Shown: positions 33,348 to 44,556, counted from the stretch's first letter. The stretch is DNA of 64,000 nucleotides from Rouxiella sp. WC2420 (GCF_041200025.1 NZ_CP165628.1:1240001-1304000), one strand, 5' to 3'. A program made the numbers and translations. Notes: generated by a model from the sequence alone, not told the origin.

Positions 33348-34562
33348 TCACCAGCTCCACAGTGTGCCGTCTTCAAGACGGGCAACCGGCAGATAGGCAG
33401 GCTCGTAGGGATATTTCGCTGCCAGTTTCTCGTCGAACTCGATACCAAGGCCCGGTTTTTCACCCGGATGCATATAGCCGTTATCAAAGGTCCAGTTATG
33501 CGGGAAGACCTCGAGCATTTGCTCGGAGTAACCCATATATTCCTGCACGCCAAAGTTCGGTACCCACAGGTCGAAATGCAGCGCAGCCGCCATGCACACA
33601 GGAGACAGGTCAGAAGGGCCGTGCGAGCCGGTGCGTACCTGATAAAGCGAGGCAAAATCGGCAATGCGGCGCATGCCGGTAATTCCTCCCGCGTGGGTAA
33701 TGGTGGTGCGGATATAGTCTATTAACTGCTCTTCAATCAGCTGCTTACAGTCCCAGATACTGTTAAAGACTTCTCCGACGGCGATAGGCGTCACGGTGTG
33801 TTGGCGGATCAGGCGAAAACATTCCTGATTCTCGGCCGGGGTCGGGTCTTCCATCCAGAACAGGCGATAATCCTCGACGCTTTTGCCAAAACGTGCAGCC
33901 TCAATTGGCGTCAGGCGGTGATGCATGTCGTGCAGAACGTGCTCGTTAAAACCAAATTTATCGCGCACAGCTGCAAACAATTTCGGGGTGAAATCGAGAT
34001 ATTTTTCCGTGGACCACAGCTGCTCTTCCGGCCAGTGGCCTTTGGTGGCCGGTTCATAGGCCTGACCTTTACCCTTGGTCACGCCGTAACTGGTTTTCAT
34101 TCCCGGAACGCCACACTGCACGCGGATAGCCTTGAAGCCTTGCTCTTTATGGCGGGCGTAGTCTTCCAGCACTTCATCGACCGAATGGCCGGTGGTGTGG
34201 CAATAAACCATGACACCGGTGCGAGAAGCGCCGCCAAGCAATTGATAAAGCGGCATGTTGGCGGCCTTACCTTTGATATCCCACAGTGCCATGTCCACCG
34301 CCGAGATGGCTGACATGGTGACTGGCCCACGCCGCCAATAAGCTCCTTTGTAGAAAAATTGCCAGATATCTTCAATCTGATGGGCATCGCGACCAACAAG
34401 CTGCGGGCAAACATGGTCTTTCAGATAAGAGGCCACCGGCAGTTCGCGGCCATTGAGCGTGGCATCGCCCAGCCCGGTTAGCCCTTCGTCAGTGGTAATT
34501 TTCAAGGTGACAAAGTTGCGACCCGGGCAGGTAATAAAGACTTCGGCTTTCACTATTTTCAT
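33348..34562 (-). CDS. rspA: Mannonate dehydratase-type enolase-superfamily protein RspA
   Basis: A 404-residue enolase-superfamily enzyme equal in length to E. coli RspA. The start at 34562 (MKIVKAEVF) is the family N-terminus; an upstream in-frame ATG adds 10 non-conserved residues. Visible are the capping domain with [39 protein letters not shown], the metal-site region [15 protein letters not shown] and [14 protein letters not shown], and GEVFNSIWD. Members dehydrate D-mannonate or D-gluconate, some with very low activity. In E. coli it was named for starvation sensing. Operon rspA-rspB-transporters. Confidence 0.92.
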   Translation of the reverse strand: MKIVKAEVFITCPGRNFVTLKITTDEGLTGLGDATLNGRELPVASYLKDHVCPQLVGRDAHQIEDIWQFFYKGAYWRRGPVTMSAISAVDMALWDIKGKAANMPLYQLLGGASRTGVMVYCHTTGHSVDEVLEDYARHKEQGFKAIRVQCGVPGMKTSYGVTKGKGQAYEPATKGHWPEEQLWSTEKYLDFTPKLFAAVRDKFGFNEHVLHDMHHRLTPIEAARFGKSVEDYRLFWMEDPTPAENQECFRLIRQHTVTPIAVGEVFNSIWDCKQLIEEQLIDYIRTTITHAGGITGMRRIADFASLYQVRTGSHGPSDLSPVCMAAALHFDLWVPNFGVQEYMGYSEQMLEVFPHNWTFDNGYMHPGEKPGLGIEFDEKLAAKYPYEPAYLPVARLEDGTLWSW

Positions 34563-34811
34563 TAGATGAGACCTTTTGCACATAGACGGCATTAAGCATT
34601 GCTGAAAAATACGCCCTTATCTAACTACCATACAAGTATGCAGATCAATATTTGCGGGGAGAGATCACAGTTTGTTGCTCAAATGTTATGCAGGAAACAG
34701 GGTTGGCGCAGGCAACGCGTCATTGCCCGAGCTATGCGGATAGAGAGAGTATTAACGCCGGAAGAATATCGGGAAGAGCTTGATAAAGGTGAAAGCAAAA
34801 ACTGCCGGGAA

Positions 34812-35711
34812 TTACCCCAGCAGCGCGCAGTGGGGAGGCAGGCGGCATTGCAGGGCGTTTGGCACCACGTCGATACGAAAATGCTTGCCGGTTAACGGTT
34901 CACCGTCGAGGTTGAAGGTCATTTCATGAGGGGCGTTAATTTCAAGCCAGGGCGTTGAAGTCGATAAAATGTTTTTATTCTCCTCTCCATCAAGCAGGCT
35001 GCGCAGAAATGAAGGTAATAGTTCTTCCGAGGTCAGCAAACGTAACTGGAGCAGGCCATCATTAATCAAGGCATCCGGGCAAATCTCCTGGCCGCCACCG
35101 GCCTGACGCCCATTGCCGATACCAATCACCAGCGCATCGCCTTGCCAGGCAAACTCTGGGCCAATGATTTCACAGCTGTCGGCTTTCAACGTGTCCATTC
35201 TTAATAACCCATGGATAAAATATGAAACGCCGCCGAGGGCTGATTTTAATTTTTCAGGAGTCTCGGTAGTAATACGGGTACCAAATCCACCGGTGGCCAT
35301 ATTGATGAAATAGCGTTCGTCATTGACACAGGCTAAATCGATATCTGCCGCGCGACCGTGTATGGCTAGCGTCAAAGCCTGATCTACTGCTAATGGGATA
35401 CCGCAGCTGGTGGCAAAGTCATTGGCCGTGCCGAGTGGGACAATGCCCAGCGCTGGAAGGGGGCCGGAAGCCTGTTTGAATAATGCTGTCGCAACTTCAT
35501 TTATTGTGCCGTCGCCCCCGCCGGCTATTACGGTTTCAACGCCGAGTTCGATGGCTTCGGCGACGTATCTGGCAGCATCGCCGTGTTCCCAGGTAACACG
35601 CACGGCTAGATTTAAGCCTGAAGATCGCATGCTGGTTACGGCTTCGCGCAGTGCTGCATTGCCAGCGCCTTTTCCATTAATAATCAGCAATGCCTGAGTT
35701 TCTTCTTTCAT
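34812..35711 (-). CDS. yegS: Lipid kinase YegS
   Basis: A 299-residue diacylglycerol-kinase-catalytic-domain protein, same length as E. coli YegS. It begins [18 protein letters not shown] and has the nucleotide-binding loop [17 protein letters not shown] and [11 protein letters not shown]. YegS phosphorylates phosphatidylglycerol in vitro. The start at 35711 is set by GGAGGGTGCA before the ATG. It lies in the ancestral yeg region, so it is a backbone gene, but its substrate range makes it worth testing with ceramide. Monocistronic by appearance. Confidence 0.92.
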   Translation of the reverse strand: MKEETQALLIINGKGAGNAALREAVTSMRSSGLNLAVRVTWEHGDAARYVAEAIELGVETVIAGGGDGTINEVATALFKQASGPLPALGIVPLGTANDFATSCGIPLAVDQALTLAIHGRAADIDLACVNDERYFINMATGGFGTRITTETPEKLKSALGGVSYFIHGLLRMDTLKADSCEIIGPEFAWQGDALVIGIGNGRQAGGGQEICPDALINDGLLQLRLLTSEELLPSFLRSLLDGEENKNILSTSTPWLEINAPHEMTFNLDGEPLTGKHFRIDVVPNALQCRLPPHCALLG

Positions 35712-36177
35712 TGCACCCTCCATGTTTACCATCGCGTAGGGCTTTAAAATAAATGATTATAGGGGCGAATAGCCATAAGAATTTTCAGGGAAAAATCAGG
35801 AGTAAAGCGGGTAGTGCTTAATTATTAGGCGAAAGTATCGTGGAGAGAATTATCCCTCTTATATTAAAGATAATTTATGATATTTCTAGTTGAGTATTAT
35901 TTTTATTGCCGTGATAACAATTAAACGTGTAATTAATTAACACTCTAATCAATTAATAGAAGAATGAAGTGCGGGTGATTAAATAAAATAATGCCAGCTC
36001 AGGGTGTTTGAGCCGGCAAATAGTTGGTGACCAGTATTATACGGTTTTTTTCCATTCTAAATTTTGCTGCGGGAAGAATATTACCCAAAAATCTCCTTCC
36101 GAGATGTGATCGAATTCTAGTTTTAAGAAATCCAAAAGCAATAAACAGCGAAATAATCACGCTGTTTATTGCTTTTA
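35712..36177. other. AT-rich intergenic region between yegS and trhP
   Basis: 466 bp without a credible gene. It is strongly AT-rich in 35820-36000, which fits the yegS promoter side. The only structured element is the terminator at 36134-36176. Confidence 0.5.
36134..36176 (-). terminator. Long bidirectional-type terminator after trhP
   Basis: A 17-bp perfect stem, AAAAGCAATAAACAGCG (36134-36150) with its complement (36160-36176), loop AAATAATCA. A-rich and T-rich flanks on both sides allow function in both directions. It lies directly downstream of the leftward trhP gene. Confidence 0.9.
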
Positions 36178-37572
36178 TTAAGGGTTTGGATTACGCGTAT
36201 TACTATTATCTATCAGGTTTCTTAACAAAATTGCATAGGGCAGTGTAATTTCTTCAGGTAGCGGGATATAAACAATGTGCCCATTGCCAGGGGCAACGTT
36301 GATAGCCTCTCCTTTGCGATTTTGCATTTGGTCGATGAAAAGCTGAACATTGCCTTCAGGAGTCATGATTTCAATGCTGTCACCCACAGAGAAACGGTTT
36401 TTAACGTCAATCTCGGCCCAGCCAAGATTATTCCCGGTTCCGCGCTGGCCGGTAAACTCTCCGGCAAACTGCTGCCTGTCACTTACCGAAAAGCCATAGT
36501 CATAGTTTTGCTGTGCTTGATGAACATGGCGACGCAAAAAACCCTCGGTATAGCCGCGATGCGCCAAACCCTCAAGGGTAGTCATTAAACTGGTGTCGAA
36601 AGATTTACCCGCTACCGCGTCATCAATCGCCTGTCGATAAACCTGTGCCGTGCGCGCGCAGTAATAGAAAGACTTGGTGCGACCCTCGATTTTTAACGAA
36701 TGAACGCCCATTCTGGTCAGGCTACCGACATGCTCAATCGCCCGCAGGTCTTTGGAATTCATAATATAAGTGCCGTGCTCATCCTCGAACGCGCTCATGT
36801 ATTCTCCCGGTCGCAGGGCTTCCTCGAGCATTAATAACCGAGGGGTGGGTTGCCCCTGTCCCAGCGTTGGTTTTACCGGGTCTATTTCCTGCATCGCAAT
36901 GGGCTCATGCTTGTGCACGATATTTCCCAGCTCGTTTTCGACGCCTTCCTGTACTTTATATTCCCAGCGACAGGCATTGGTACAGGTTCCCTGATTAGGG
37001 TCACGTTTGTTGATGTAGCCCGATAATAGGCAGCGGCCGGAGTAGGCCATGCACAGCGCCCCGTGTACAAACACTTCCAGCTCCATTTCCGGCACCTGTT
37101 GGCGGATTTCGGCAATCTCTTCCAGAGACAGCTCGCGGGAAAGGATAACCCGGCTCAGCCCCATTTGTTGCCAAAACTTGACTGTTGCCCAGTTGACGGC
37201 ATTAGCCTGCACTGAAAGATGGATATCAATGTGTGGAAAAGCCTCGCGAACCATCATGATAAGGCCGGGATCGGACATGATCAGCGCATCCGGCGACATT
37301 TCGACGATCGGCTGCAGATCGCGCAGGAAGGTTTTCAGCTTGGCGTTGTGCGGCGCAATGTTGACCACCACGTAGAATTTTTTGCCGAGTGCGTGGGCCT
37401 CATTGATACCAAGTGCCAGGTTTTGATGGTTAAACTCGTTATTGCGCACCCGCAGACTGTAGCGCGGTTGACCGGCGTAAACTGCATCTGCGCCATAGGC
37501 AAAGGCGTAGCGCATATTTTTGAGCGTGCCGGCGGGGGACAATAATTCGGGTTTACACTGTGATGTAGACAT
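36178..37572 (-). CDS. trhP: tRNA 5-hydroxyuridine-34 hydroxylase TrhP (YegQ), U32-family
   Basis: A 464-residue member of the U32 collagenase-like family. It makes 5-hydroxyuridine at tRNA position 34 with prephenate as the source, in parallel with TrhO. It starts PELLSPAGTLKNMRYAFAYGADAVYAGQ. The U32 signature is EVFVHGALCMAYSGRCLLSGYINKRDPNQGTCTNACRW, whose cysteines hold the Fe-S cluster. About 11 residues longer than E. coli YegQ, mainly at the C-terminus. A single gene ended by a strong terminator. Confidence 0.93.
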   Translation of the reverse strand: MSTSQCKPELLSPAGTLKNMRYAFAYGADAVYAGQPRYSLRVRNNEFNHQNLALGINEAHALGKKFYVVVNIAPHNAKLKTFLRDLQPIVEMSPDALIMSDPGLIMMVREAFPHIDIHLSVQANAVNWATVKFWQQMGLSRVILSRELSLEEIAEIRQQVPEMELEVFVHGALCMAYSGRCLLSGYINKRDPNQGTCTNACRWEYKVQEGVENELGNIVHKHEPIAMQEIDPVKPTLGQGQPTPRLLMLEEALRPGEYMSAFEDEHGTYIMNSKDLRAIEHVGSLTRMGVHSLKIEGRTKSFYYCARTAQVYRQAIDDAVAGKSFDTSLMTTLEGLAHRGYTEGFLRRHVHQAQQNYDYGFSVSDRQQFAGEFTGQRGTGNNLGWAEIDVKNRFSVGDSIEIMTPEGNVQLFIDQMQNRKGEAINVAPGNGHIVYIPLPEEITLPYAILLRNLIDNSNTRNPNP

Positions 37573-37745
37573 AGCAACTCTCTGAACTCTGCATACCGAA
37601 ATGAAAGAGCGGAATTGTAGCGAGCCGGAGAGTTAGATGACGGGCTAATTGCCGTAGGCATGATGTAGATCAATTATTAACAATATTGGCGCTGCTCAAG
37701 ACAAACAGCGCCAAATTTCTGATTGCTTCAAAAAAATCAATTATT

Positions 37746-38105
37746 TCAAATTCGTGTCAGAGAGTCTGCGTGAGTCAGGTCGCGAATGTCCGTACTCGGT
37801 CCATTTTTGACAACTGACAGCATACCTTTCTGAAGACCGCTTGTGGCCGTGTACATTTCGCTAACGCCGATGACTTGATGATTTTTCGCCCGCAGCACAA
37901 AGTACTGTTGTCCATCTTTTCCGGGCTTGATTTCATATTGTCCTTCGTCGGTAGCGTTAATTTGTACCGAAGTAATCCCGTTCTCAGCCGACGCCTTACT
38001 GGCGTACATTTCACTGCTAAGAATAATCTCTCCGTTCCCGGCCTTCAGGTTAAAGTGAAATTGTCCGTTTTTCGCTTTTTTAAGATCATAGTGACCCGTA
38101 GCCAT
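37746..38105 (-). CDS. yegP: YegP, DUF1508 repeat protein
   Basis: A 119-residue cytosolic protein with two DUF1508 repeats: NGQFHFNLKAGNGEIILSSEMY and DGQQYFVLRAKNHQVIGVSEMY, each followed by a short helix. The start at 38105 is preceded by GGAGGAACC; an in-frame upstream ATG (38180) adds 25 residues without conservation. E. coli YegP is about 110 residues and of unknown function. It stays in its ancestral place beside trhP and baeR. Confidence 0.92.
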   Translation of the reverse strand: MATGHYDLKKAKNGQFHFNLKAGNGEIILSSEMYASKASAENGITSVQINATDEGQYEIKPGKDGQQYFVLRAKNHQVIGVSEMYTATSGLQKGMLSVVKNGPSTDIRDLTHADSLTRI

Positions 38106-38223
38106 AAAGGTTCCTCCAGTAATTAATAATCCATCACTAAGTATAGACGGCGCTGGATTTTCATCCTGAGCTAAAGACAATTATCAGGCATTTTCAGAAG
38201 ATTTTGTGACAGTACCGACAGAC

Positions 38224-38946
38224 TTATGTTAACCGACAAGGATCGGCTTCCCAGCGATAACCCACGCCGTAGACCGCGCGAATAAACGCTTTATCACCGT
38301 CAATGGATTCCAGCTTGCGACGCAGGTTCTTGATATGACTGTCGATAGTTCTGTCAGTCACCACGCGGTAGTCGTCGTAAAGATTGTTTAGCAGCGCTTC
38401 TCGGGTGAAAACGTAGCCCGGTTTGATCGACAACGTTTTGAGCAGGCGAAATTCTGCGGGAGTGAGATCCAGCTCTACGCCCTGATAATGTGCCTGAAAA
38501 CAGCCTTCGTCGATGTGTAAACCTACACCATCTGCCATCGGTTCGTTGGGACGATAGCAGCGACGCAAAATAGTTTTGACGCGCGCGACGACTTCGCGAG
38601 GGCTGTACGGTTTGCAAATATAGTCATCGGCACCGATTTCCAGCCCCAGCAGTCGGTCAATCTCTTCCGTTTTGGCGGTGACCATCATGATTGGAATATC
38701 AGAGAACTGGCGAATATCACGGCAAATAGTCAGACCGCTGCTGCCGGGCAGCATCAAATCAAGCAAGATCATGGTCGGCGGGTTGGACTGCACCAGCGGG
38801 ATAACATCGTTGCCGTTGGTCAGCCACTCGGTGGCATAGCCTGCTGCCTGTAAATAATCGACCAACAGTTGGCCCAGTTTAGGCTCATCTTCAACAATCA
38901 GAATTTTTAGCGGTTGGTGATCCGCATTAACGTATTCATTCATCAC
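38224..38946 (-). CDS. baeR: Response regulator BaeR
   Basis: A 240-residue OmpR-type regulator. The receiver domain has acidic pair ED (residues 19-20) and phosphoacceptor Asp63 in LLDLMLPG; Thr in MMVTAK and Lys in ICKPYSP complete the site. The C-terminal winged helix includes [13 protein letters not shown] and [16 protein letters not shown]. Partner of BaeS in envelope-stress response, controlling efflux genes. It overlaps baeS by ATGA. Confidence 0.93.
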   Translation of the reverse strand: MMNEYVNADHQPLKILIVEDEPKLGQLLVDYLQAAGYATEWLTNGNDVIPLVQSNPPTMILLDLMLPGSSGLTICRDIRQFSDIPIMMVTAKTEEIDRLLGLEIGADDYICKPYSPREVVARVKTILRRCYRPNEPMADGVGLHIDEGCFQAHYQGVELDLTPAEFRLLKTLSIKPGYVFTREALLNNLYDDYRVVTDRTIDSHIKNLRRKLESIDGDKAFIRAVYGVGYRWEADPCRLT

Positions 38947-40334
38947 AATCTTTGTCCGATAGGAAGTGAAAGCGGCAGCAGCAGGGTAATTCTCACTCCG
39001 CCGGATGGGGAATGTTCGGCGCTAAGCTTACCGCCGTGAGCCTCTACAATATTCTGACAGATAGCTAATCCCAGCCCGGAACCCCCGCTGGCGCGGTTGC
39101 GCGAGCCTTCTGTGCGGTAAAAACGCTCGAAAATCTTCTGCAACTGCTCATCATTTAGCCCGGGGGCAGTATCCTGAAAATAAACTTGCAGGAATTTGTC
39201 ACGACGAGTGGCAATAATCTCTAGTCCTCCGCCTGAATCAGTATAGCGCAGGCTGTTTTCGAGCAGATTATTAAACAGCTGTGATAAACGATGAGGATCG
39301 CCAAAAATGGGTGCCTTTTCTGAAAGATCGCTGGTTATGCTCAGCTGTTTGGCGTGGAAACGTTCGCGGAATGCGGCTTCTGCCAATTGAATCAGGTGTA
39401 CCACGTCGGTTTCTTCTTTGCGATAGGCCAGCGCTCCGGCATCTGACAGCGACAGTTGGTAGAGGTCATCAACCAGCTTGGTCAGAATCGATACTTCCGA
39501 CTGCAACGACGCCAGTGAATCCAGCGACATTTTTCTCACCCCATCCTGCATGGCTTCCAACTCGCCGCGCAGCACGGCTAACGGAGTGCGCAGTTCGTGA
39601 GAAATATCGGCCATAAACGCCCGACGCATCTGCTCGTTTTTCTCAAGCGTTATCGCCAGTTGATTGAAGTCCTGCGCCAGCTTACCAAGCTCGTCCTGAG
39701 TCCCGACCTTGACCCGGCTGCTGAAATCGCCTGCCGCCAGCTGATGAGTTCCCTTAACTAATCGTTTGACCGGAGCCAGCATGCCGCGCGAGAGAAGCCA
39801 GGTCACGGCCGCCGCCAACAGGGTGGTGAAGCCCATGATTATCCAGCTGGTGCGACGCTGCTGTTGGTCGAAATTGATGTCGGCGTTGCGCGTCAGGCGT
39901 TCGGCCGGAGTAGAAACCACAGTGCCGATAAACGTGCCTTTAACCATCATTTTCCTGCCGGAACCAATCAAGTCGGCGGGAATGTCTGATTCTGAACCGG
40001 CGATGCGGCGATCGCTGCTATCGAGTATCCAGAATTTGGTGCGCCAGCCGAGTGGTGGTAAAAGCTGACTGTTTTCATCGTTTTGGTCAAAGGTGCGCAT
40101 CATCTGGTAGACGGCTCTATCGTTATTTTTAACGAAATCCCAGTTGCCGTGCTGCTCGTACTGCTGCTCCAGATAGTCGGCGATCATCTCCACTCGCTGT
40201 TCATTGCCGTGGCGAATATAGTCGATGAAGCCGTGTTCGAAGCTTAGCCTGACGCCCCAGTTCATGGTGACCATCACCAGACTGCAGGTCAGGAAGATGG
40301 CGAGAAACAGTTTGGCGGTGATGCCTGGTCTCAT
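38943..40334 (-). CDS. baeS: Sensor histidine kinase BaeS
   Basis: A 463-residue inner-membrane kinase. Two transmembrane segments (about residues 8-28 and 163-181) flank a periplasmic sensor. A HAMP domain follows, then the H box [18 protein letters not shown] with phospho-accepting His246, and ATPase boxes [15 protein letters not shown] and [19 protein letters not shown]. It senses envelope damage and phosphorylates BaeR. It overlaps mdtD and baeR by 4 nt each. Confidence 0.93.
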   Translation of the reverse strand: MRPGITAKLFLAIFLTCSLVMVTMNWGVRLSFEHGFIDYIRHGNEQRVEMIADYLEQQYEQHGNWDFVKNNDRAVYQMMRTFDQNDENSQLLPPLGWRTKFWILDSSDRRIAGSESDIPADLIGSGRKMMVKGTFIGTVVSTPAERLTRNADINFDQQQRRTSWIIMGFTTLLAAAVTWLLSRGMLAPVKRLVKGTHQLAAGDFSSRVKVGTQDELGKLAQDFNQLAITLEKNEQMRRAFMADISHELRTPLAVLRGELEAMQDGVRKMSLDSLASLQSEVSILTKLVDDLYQLSLSDAGALAYRKEETDVVHLIQLAEAAFRERFHAKQLSITSDLSEKAPIFGDPHRLSQLFNNLLENSLRYTDSGGGLEIIATRRDKFLQVYFQDTAPGLNDEQLQKIFERFYRTEGSRNRASGGSGLGLAICQNIVEAHGGKLSAEHSPSGGVRITLLLPLSLPIGQRL

Positions 40335-41785
40335 GATTTTCTCATAGGGTCTGAGGAGGCGGACGCATTATGACGGCGGTCGGCCAGGGCGTTAGTCTGT
40401 GATTCATCCGGTACGCGCAGGAAAATCCAGGCAGGGAACGCGATAATCAGCGTCATGCAGATATAACAGTAAATAAAGGCGCTTTGCATCGCGGCGCTGC
40501 CGGGGTTGATTTGCTGATGGGCAAACAGGCCAATCAGGATTCCCGCCACGCTAACCCCAAGGCTCATCGACAGCTGCATAATCATTGACAGCAGGCTGTT
40601 GCCGCTGCTGGCAAGACGCGGCGGCAAGTCTTTCAGCGTCAGGGTATTCATCGACGAGAAGCGCAGCGAGTTGACCATGCCCTGGAAGAACAGCACCACC
40701 GGAATCATCCAGTAAGCGCCGTAAATAGCCACCAGCGGCATACACAGCGTGATCACTGACAGCAGCAGCGTGGCGCTGACCAGCGCTTTGCGATACCCCA
40801 GCCTGTTGACCAGCCGGACGACGATACGCTTCATACCCATGCTGCCCAATACCATCGGGATCATCATCAAACCGGCATGGAAAGGGGTAAATCCCATACC
40901 CAGCTGCAGGAAAACCGGAGTCATAAACGGCAGCATCCCGCTACCGATACGGCCAAGGAAACTTCCGGTCAGACCAATAGAAAAGGTGCGAGTGTGAAAA
41001 AGGCGCAGAGAAAACAGCGCCGAGAGATTGCCGCGCGCGTGCAGCCAGTAACTGCCCAGCGCGGCAATGCCAATAATTACCAGCAGTGCCAGAGCCAGCG
41101 GTGACAGGTTGAGTCCCTTGTTACCCTCCAATGCCAGAGTCAGCGTCGCCATGCAAACCGCCAGCATGAAGAAGCCGCTGATATCAAAGCGCCGGGTCTG
41201 CATTTTATAGTTGGGCATCAGGGTTAGGGTGGCGATAGCTCCGGCCAGGCCAACCGGTAGATTAATCAGGAAAATCCAGTGCCAGCTGGCGTACTGGACC
41301 AGAAAACCGCCCAGCGCCGGACCCATTAACGGGCCAATCTGCCCCGGCAGAGTCACAAAAGTCATCGCCGCCATATATTCACTGCGCGGCACAATTTTTA
41401 ACACCGTCAGCCGCCCGACCGGCACCATCATCGCGCCGCCAATACCTTGCAGCACCCGCGACATCACCAGCTGTTGCAGCGTGGACGACTGCGCGCAAAA
41501 CAGAGAACCCAGCGTAAACAGGATAATTGCCGAGAAGAACACCCATTTTACGCCGACCTTGTCCGCCAACCAGCCGCTGGCGGGCAGCATTACGGCGACA
41601 GTGAGCACATAAGCCACCACTACGCTGTGCATCTGCAGAGGGTTTACGCCAAGACTGGTGGCCATCGAGGGTAAGGCTGTGTTGACGATAGTGGTATCAA
41701 GAGATTGCATAAAGAAGCCGAAGGCAACGATCCATAGTTGCCAGCGCACTGAAATGGGTAGGGTAGTTCCGGAAGCTTCAGTCAT
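40331..41785 (-). CDS. mdtD: MdtD, DHA2-family MFS transporter
   Basis: A 484-residue, 14-helix major facilitator of the drug:H+ antiporter-2 group. The family segments [26 protein letters not shown] and [18 protein letters not shown] are present, and it agrees closely with E. coli MdtD. In E. coli it is the fourth gene of mdtABCD-baeSR, but here it is the first gene of the operon: mdtABC is not upstream, where 298 bp of intergenic DNA and an aldo/keto reductase occur instead. It probably exports small acids or drugs; the RND partner is lost or moved. Confidence 0.92.
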   Translation of the reverse strand: MTEASGTTLPISVRWQLWIVAFGFFMQSLDTTIVNTALPSMATSLGVNPLQMHSVVVAYVLTVAVMLPASGWLADKVGVKWVFFSAIILFTLGSLFCAQSSTLQQLVMSRVLQGIGGAMMVPVGRLTVLKIVPRSEYMAAMTFVTLPGQIGPLMGPALGGFLVQYASWHWIFLINLPVGLAGAIATLTLMPNYKMQTRRFDISGFFMLAVCMATLTLALEGNKGLNLSPLALALLVIIGIAALGSYWLHARGNLSALFSLRLFHTRTFSIGLTGSFLGRIGSGMLPFMTPVFLQLGMGFTPFHAGLMMIPMVLGSMGMKRIVVRLVNRLGYRKALVSATLLLSVITLCMPLVAIYGAYWMIPVVLFFQGMVNSLRFSSMNTLTLKDLPPRLASSGNSLLSMIMQLSMSLGVSVAGILIGLFAHQQINPGSAAMQSAFIYCYICMTLIIAFPAWIFLRVPDESQTNALADRRHNASASSDPMRKS

Positions 41786-42083
41786 CGCTATGTTGTGCCT
41801 GATAGAGTTTTTTTCACTGCGTCAATTCTGACTTTACTATACAGCAAGCTGATTGTTATCGTTTTTTAGATTGCGAGCAGAAATCAGATTGGCATCGGCA
41901 TTCAGTTTAACGAAGTTGACCGGTGAAAGAATGGAGGAATTAAGGAGTCCTTTTCATTCTGTGACAATTTAACGCGGTGATGATGACTGAGTATTATTGG
42001 CGTGAAGTGCTAAGGTTAGTAATGCGATTCGCAAGCTAATTAACTTCTTCATTCAAGCAAGTCATCAGAAAAAGGAGAGCATG

Positions 42084-43040
42084 ATGAGTAAAAGAGAATT
42101 GGGTCGTTCCGGTATTCAGGTTCCACTGCTGACCTTCGGCGGCAATGTGTTTGGCTGGACCATCGACCAATCAACCTCTTTTAGCGTTCTCGATGCGCTA
42201 TTGGAACACCAGCTTAATTTCATTGATACCGCCGATGTTTATTCGCGTTGGGCAGAAGGAAATCAGGGCGGAGAGTCGGAAACCATTATCGGTAACTGGC
42301 TGAAGAAAAGCGGCAAACGCGACAAAATTGTTCTGGCGACCAAGGTCGGCATGGAAATGGGGGACGGGCAAAAAGGCCTCTCGCCAAGCTATATCCGCCA
42401 GTCGGTGGAAAACTCGCTCAAGCGTTTGCAAACTGATTATATCGACCTGTATCAGGCGCACAAAGACGATGAGGACACCCCATTATCCGATACCCTGGAA
42501 ACTTTCAATGCGCTGATTAAAGAAGGTAAAGTGCGCGCTATTGGCGGTTCCAACTATAGCGCAACACGCTTTGCAGAAGCGCTGAAGGTGTCTAAAGAGC
42601 AAGGTTTTGCACGCTACGAGACGCTACAGCCGGAATACAATCTCTACGATCGTAAAGACTATGAGTCTGGTCTGGAGAAAGTCGCGAGCGAAAACAGCGT
42701 TGGCGTGATCAACTATTACTCGTTGGCGAGTGGTTTCCTGTCAGGTAAATACCGCAGTAAAGAAGATGCCAGCAAGAGTAAGCGCGGTCAGGGCGTGGTC
42801 GATAAGTACCTAAACGATCGCGGGCACAAGATTATTCAGGCTCTGGATGCTGTCGCCGAGAAACATCGCGCTTCTCCGACTCAGGTATCCCTCGCCTGGC
42901 TGATCGCTCGTCCGAGCGTTACCGCGCCTATCGTCAGCGCAACTTCATTAAAGCAGATTGACGAACTGGCATTGGCCACCAAGCTGAAGCTGGATCACGG
43001 TGATATTGAAGCTCTGGATAAAGCCAGCGCCTGGAAGTAA
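42084..43040 (+). CDS. Aldo/keto reductase
   Basis: A 318-residue NADP(H)-dependent aldo/keto reductase. The tetrad is visible: Asp in FIDTADVY, Tyr in DVYSRWAEGN, Lys in VLATKVG, and His in YQAHKDD. The N-terminus MSKRELGRSGIQVPLLTFGGNVFG is typical of the group with YajO/Tas-like enzymes. Two adjacent ATGs compete; the second lies six bases from AGGAG and is chosen. It reduces aldehydes; substrate unknown. A single gene with its own terminator. Confidence 0.88.
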   Translation: MSKRELGRSGIQVPLLTFGGNVFGWTIDQSTSFSVLDALLEHQLNFIDTADVYSRWAEGNQGGESETIIGNWLKKSGKRDKIVLATKVGMEMGDGQKGLSPSYIRQSVENSLKRLQTDYIDLYQAHKDDEDTPLSDTLETFNALIKEGKVRAIGGSNYSATRFAEALKVSKEQGFARYETLQPEYNLYDRKDYESGLEKVASENSVGVINYYSLASGFLSGKYRSKEDASKSKRGQGVVDKYLNDRGHKIIQALDAVAEKHRASPTQVSLAWLIARPSVTAPIVSATSLKQIDELALATKLKLDHGDIEALDKASAWK

Positions 43041-43118
43041 CTTTTAATTTATAGGTTTAACCCTTTAAAACCATTCCGATATAATCCCTGAGCGATATAA
43101 ACCCATAGCAACGGGCAC

Positions 43119-43153
43119 AAAAAAAGCGCCGACGTGAGTCAGGCGCTTTTTTT
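43119..43153. terminator. Bidirectional terminator between the aldo/keto reductase and yegD
   Basis: AAAAAAAGCGCC (43119-43130), loop GACGTGAGTCA, GGCGCTTTTTTT (43142-43153). The A and T runs on both sides let it serve both convergent genes. Confidence 0.92.
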
Positions 43154-43203
43154 AGCTCATCAGCCGTTAGCTGCAAAGCGCAGAGGTTTTGCAGCCTATG
43201 GCA

Positions 43204-44556
43204 TTAACGGAACAGCGTTTGTGCCCAACGCGCCAGACCGGCGGTGACCGAGCCGAAATCATTGCCACCGACCAGCGGGATGCCTGGCAACTGTGCCTGC
43301 AACGCACTGCGCAGCAGAGGCGATCGCGCACTTCCGCCGGTAAGATAGATAACGTCCGGAGTAATTTCGCTGCTGGCAAGCGCGAGGCTGACCTGTTCCT
43401 GGATCCGTTCCAGCGGCTGGGCAATCGCTTCGCTAAGCTGCTGCTGGCTGATTTCTTCTGCTAATCCGGCTTCAATAAACTCCAACCCTGCGGTCACGCT
43501 TGGTCGTTCAGACAGCGCTATTTTGCTCTCTTCCGCCGCGCGCACCAGACGATAGCTCAGTCGCTGCTGGTGGATCTTCAACAGGCGCTTAACCTGACTC
43601 GGGTCTGAGGAATCACGGATCATATCCCGCAACAAGCGGCCGTTGGCGACGCTGTAAAAATCAACCTGAGCAGGAACGTCATTGGTCGCCACTGCATTCC
43701 AATACGGCAGTGAAGGCATGGCGATGCCTTTTTGCGTCTCGCTGCCCATGCCAAACTTTGGCGTCAGCTGCTTGAACGCCGTCATGATGTCGAGGTCGTT
43801 TCCGCCAACGCGGCAGCCACTGTGCCCCAGCAGGCTGTTCTGACGCTCGGCCTTGTCGCGCCAGCTCGGACCCATCAGCAGTACCGAGCAGTCAGTAGTA
43901 CCGCCGCCGATATCCACCACCAACACGGTTTTGTCTTCCGTCAGCGTGGCCTCGAAGTCCAGGCCTGCCGCTACCGGTTCAAACTGGAAAGCGATATCGC
44001 GGAAGCCTGCGCGCGCGGCTGCACGTTCCAGAATACCCTGTGCCTGACGGTTTGCCTCTTCGCCACCCATGCCCTGGAAGTTGATTGGACGACCGATCAC
44101 GGTTTGTTCGATAGTCTGCTGCAATACCGATTCGGCCTGGCGTTTGATGTGGAACATCATGGCGCAAACCAAGTCTTCAAACAGCGCAATTTGTTGGGGC
44201 TTCAGACCGTTGGCGCCCAGGAAGGATTTCGGTGAGCGCACGAAATACACGTCTTCCGGATCTTCCATATAAGTAGAAAGCGCCTGCAAGCCAAAAAGCA
44301 CGCTGTTGCTGTTAACCGGAATATCTTCTTCGCGGTTGAAGTTAACACTGCGGCGCAACAGCTGTTGGTTCTCTTCGCTGCCGGTGGGTACTTGCCAGTG
44401 ACGATTCAGGCATTCACTCACTGCTTCACGCGTTGGCGCACAAAGCATGGAGGGTAGATAAGCGTCACCATTTTCCAGCGCTAAAAGTTCTGCGTTGTTA
44501 TCACGCATGACGGCGACGGAGCAGTTTGCCGTGCCGTAGTCAAATCCAATAAACAT
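43204..44556 (-). CDS. yegD: Hsp70-family chaperone-like protein YegD
   Basis: A 450-residue actin-fold ATPase that lacks a long substrate-binding domain. The start at 44556 matches the E. coli N-terminus FIGFDYGTANCSVAVMRDN. The phosphate loop VVDIGGGTTDCSV and the second loop YLTGGSARSPLLRSALQ are present. An upstream in-frame ATG adds six residues. Function is not known beyond DnaK likeness. It lies in its ancestral position next to alkA. Confidence 0.92.
   Translation of the reverse strand: MFIGFDYGTANCSVAVMRDNNAELLALENGDAYLPSMLCAPTREAVSECLNRHWQVPTGSEENQQLLRRSVNFNREEDIPVNSNSVLFGLQALSTYMEDPEDVYFVRSPKSFLGANGLKPQQIALFEDLVCAMMFHIKRQAESVLQQTIEQTVIGRPINFQGMGGEEANRQAQGILERAAARAGFRDIAFQFEPVAAGLDFEATLTEDKTVLVVDIGGGTTDCSVLLMGPSWRDKAERQNSLLGHSGCRVGGNDLDIMTAFKQLTPKFGMGSETQKGIAMPSLPYWNAVATNDVPAQVDFYSVANGRLLRDMIRDSSDPSQVKRLLKIHQQRLSYRLVRAAEESKIALSERPSVTAGLEFIEAGLAEEISQQQLSEAIAQPLERIQEQVSLALASSEITPDVIYLTGGSARSPLLRSALQAQLPGIPLVGGNDFGSVTAGLARWAQTLFR

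Noticed and set aside
34599-34895. 98-codon plus-strand frame between rspA and yegS
   Set aside because: Overlaps the yegS 3' end on the other strand and has no family resemblance.
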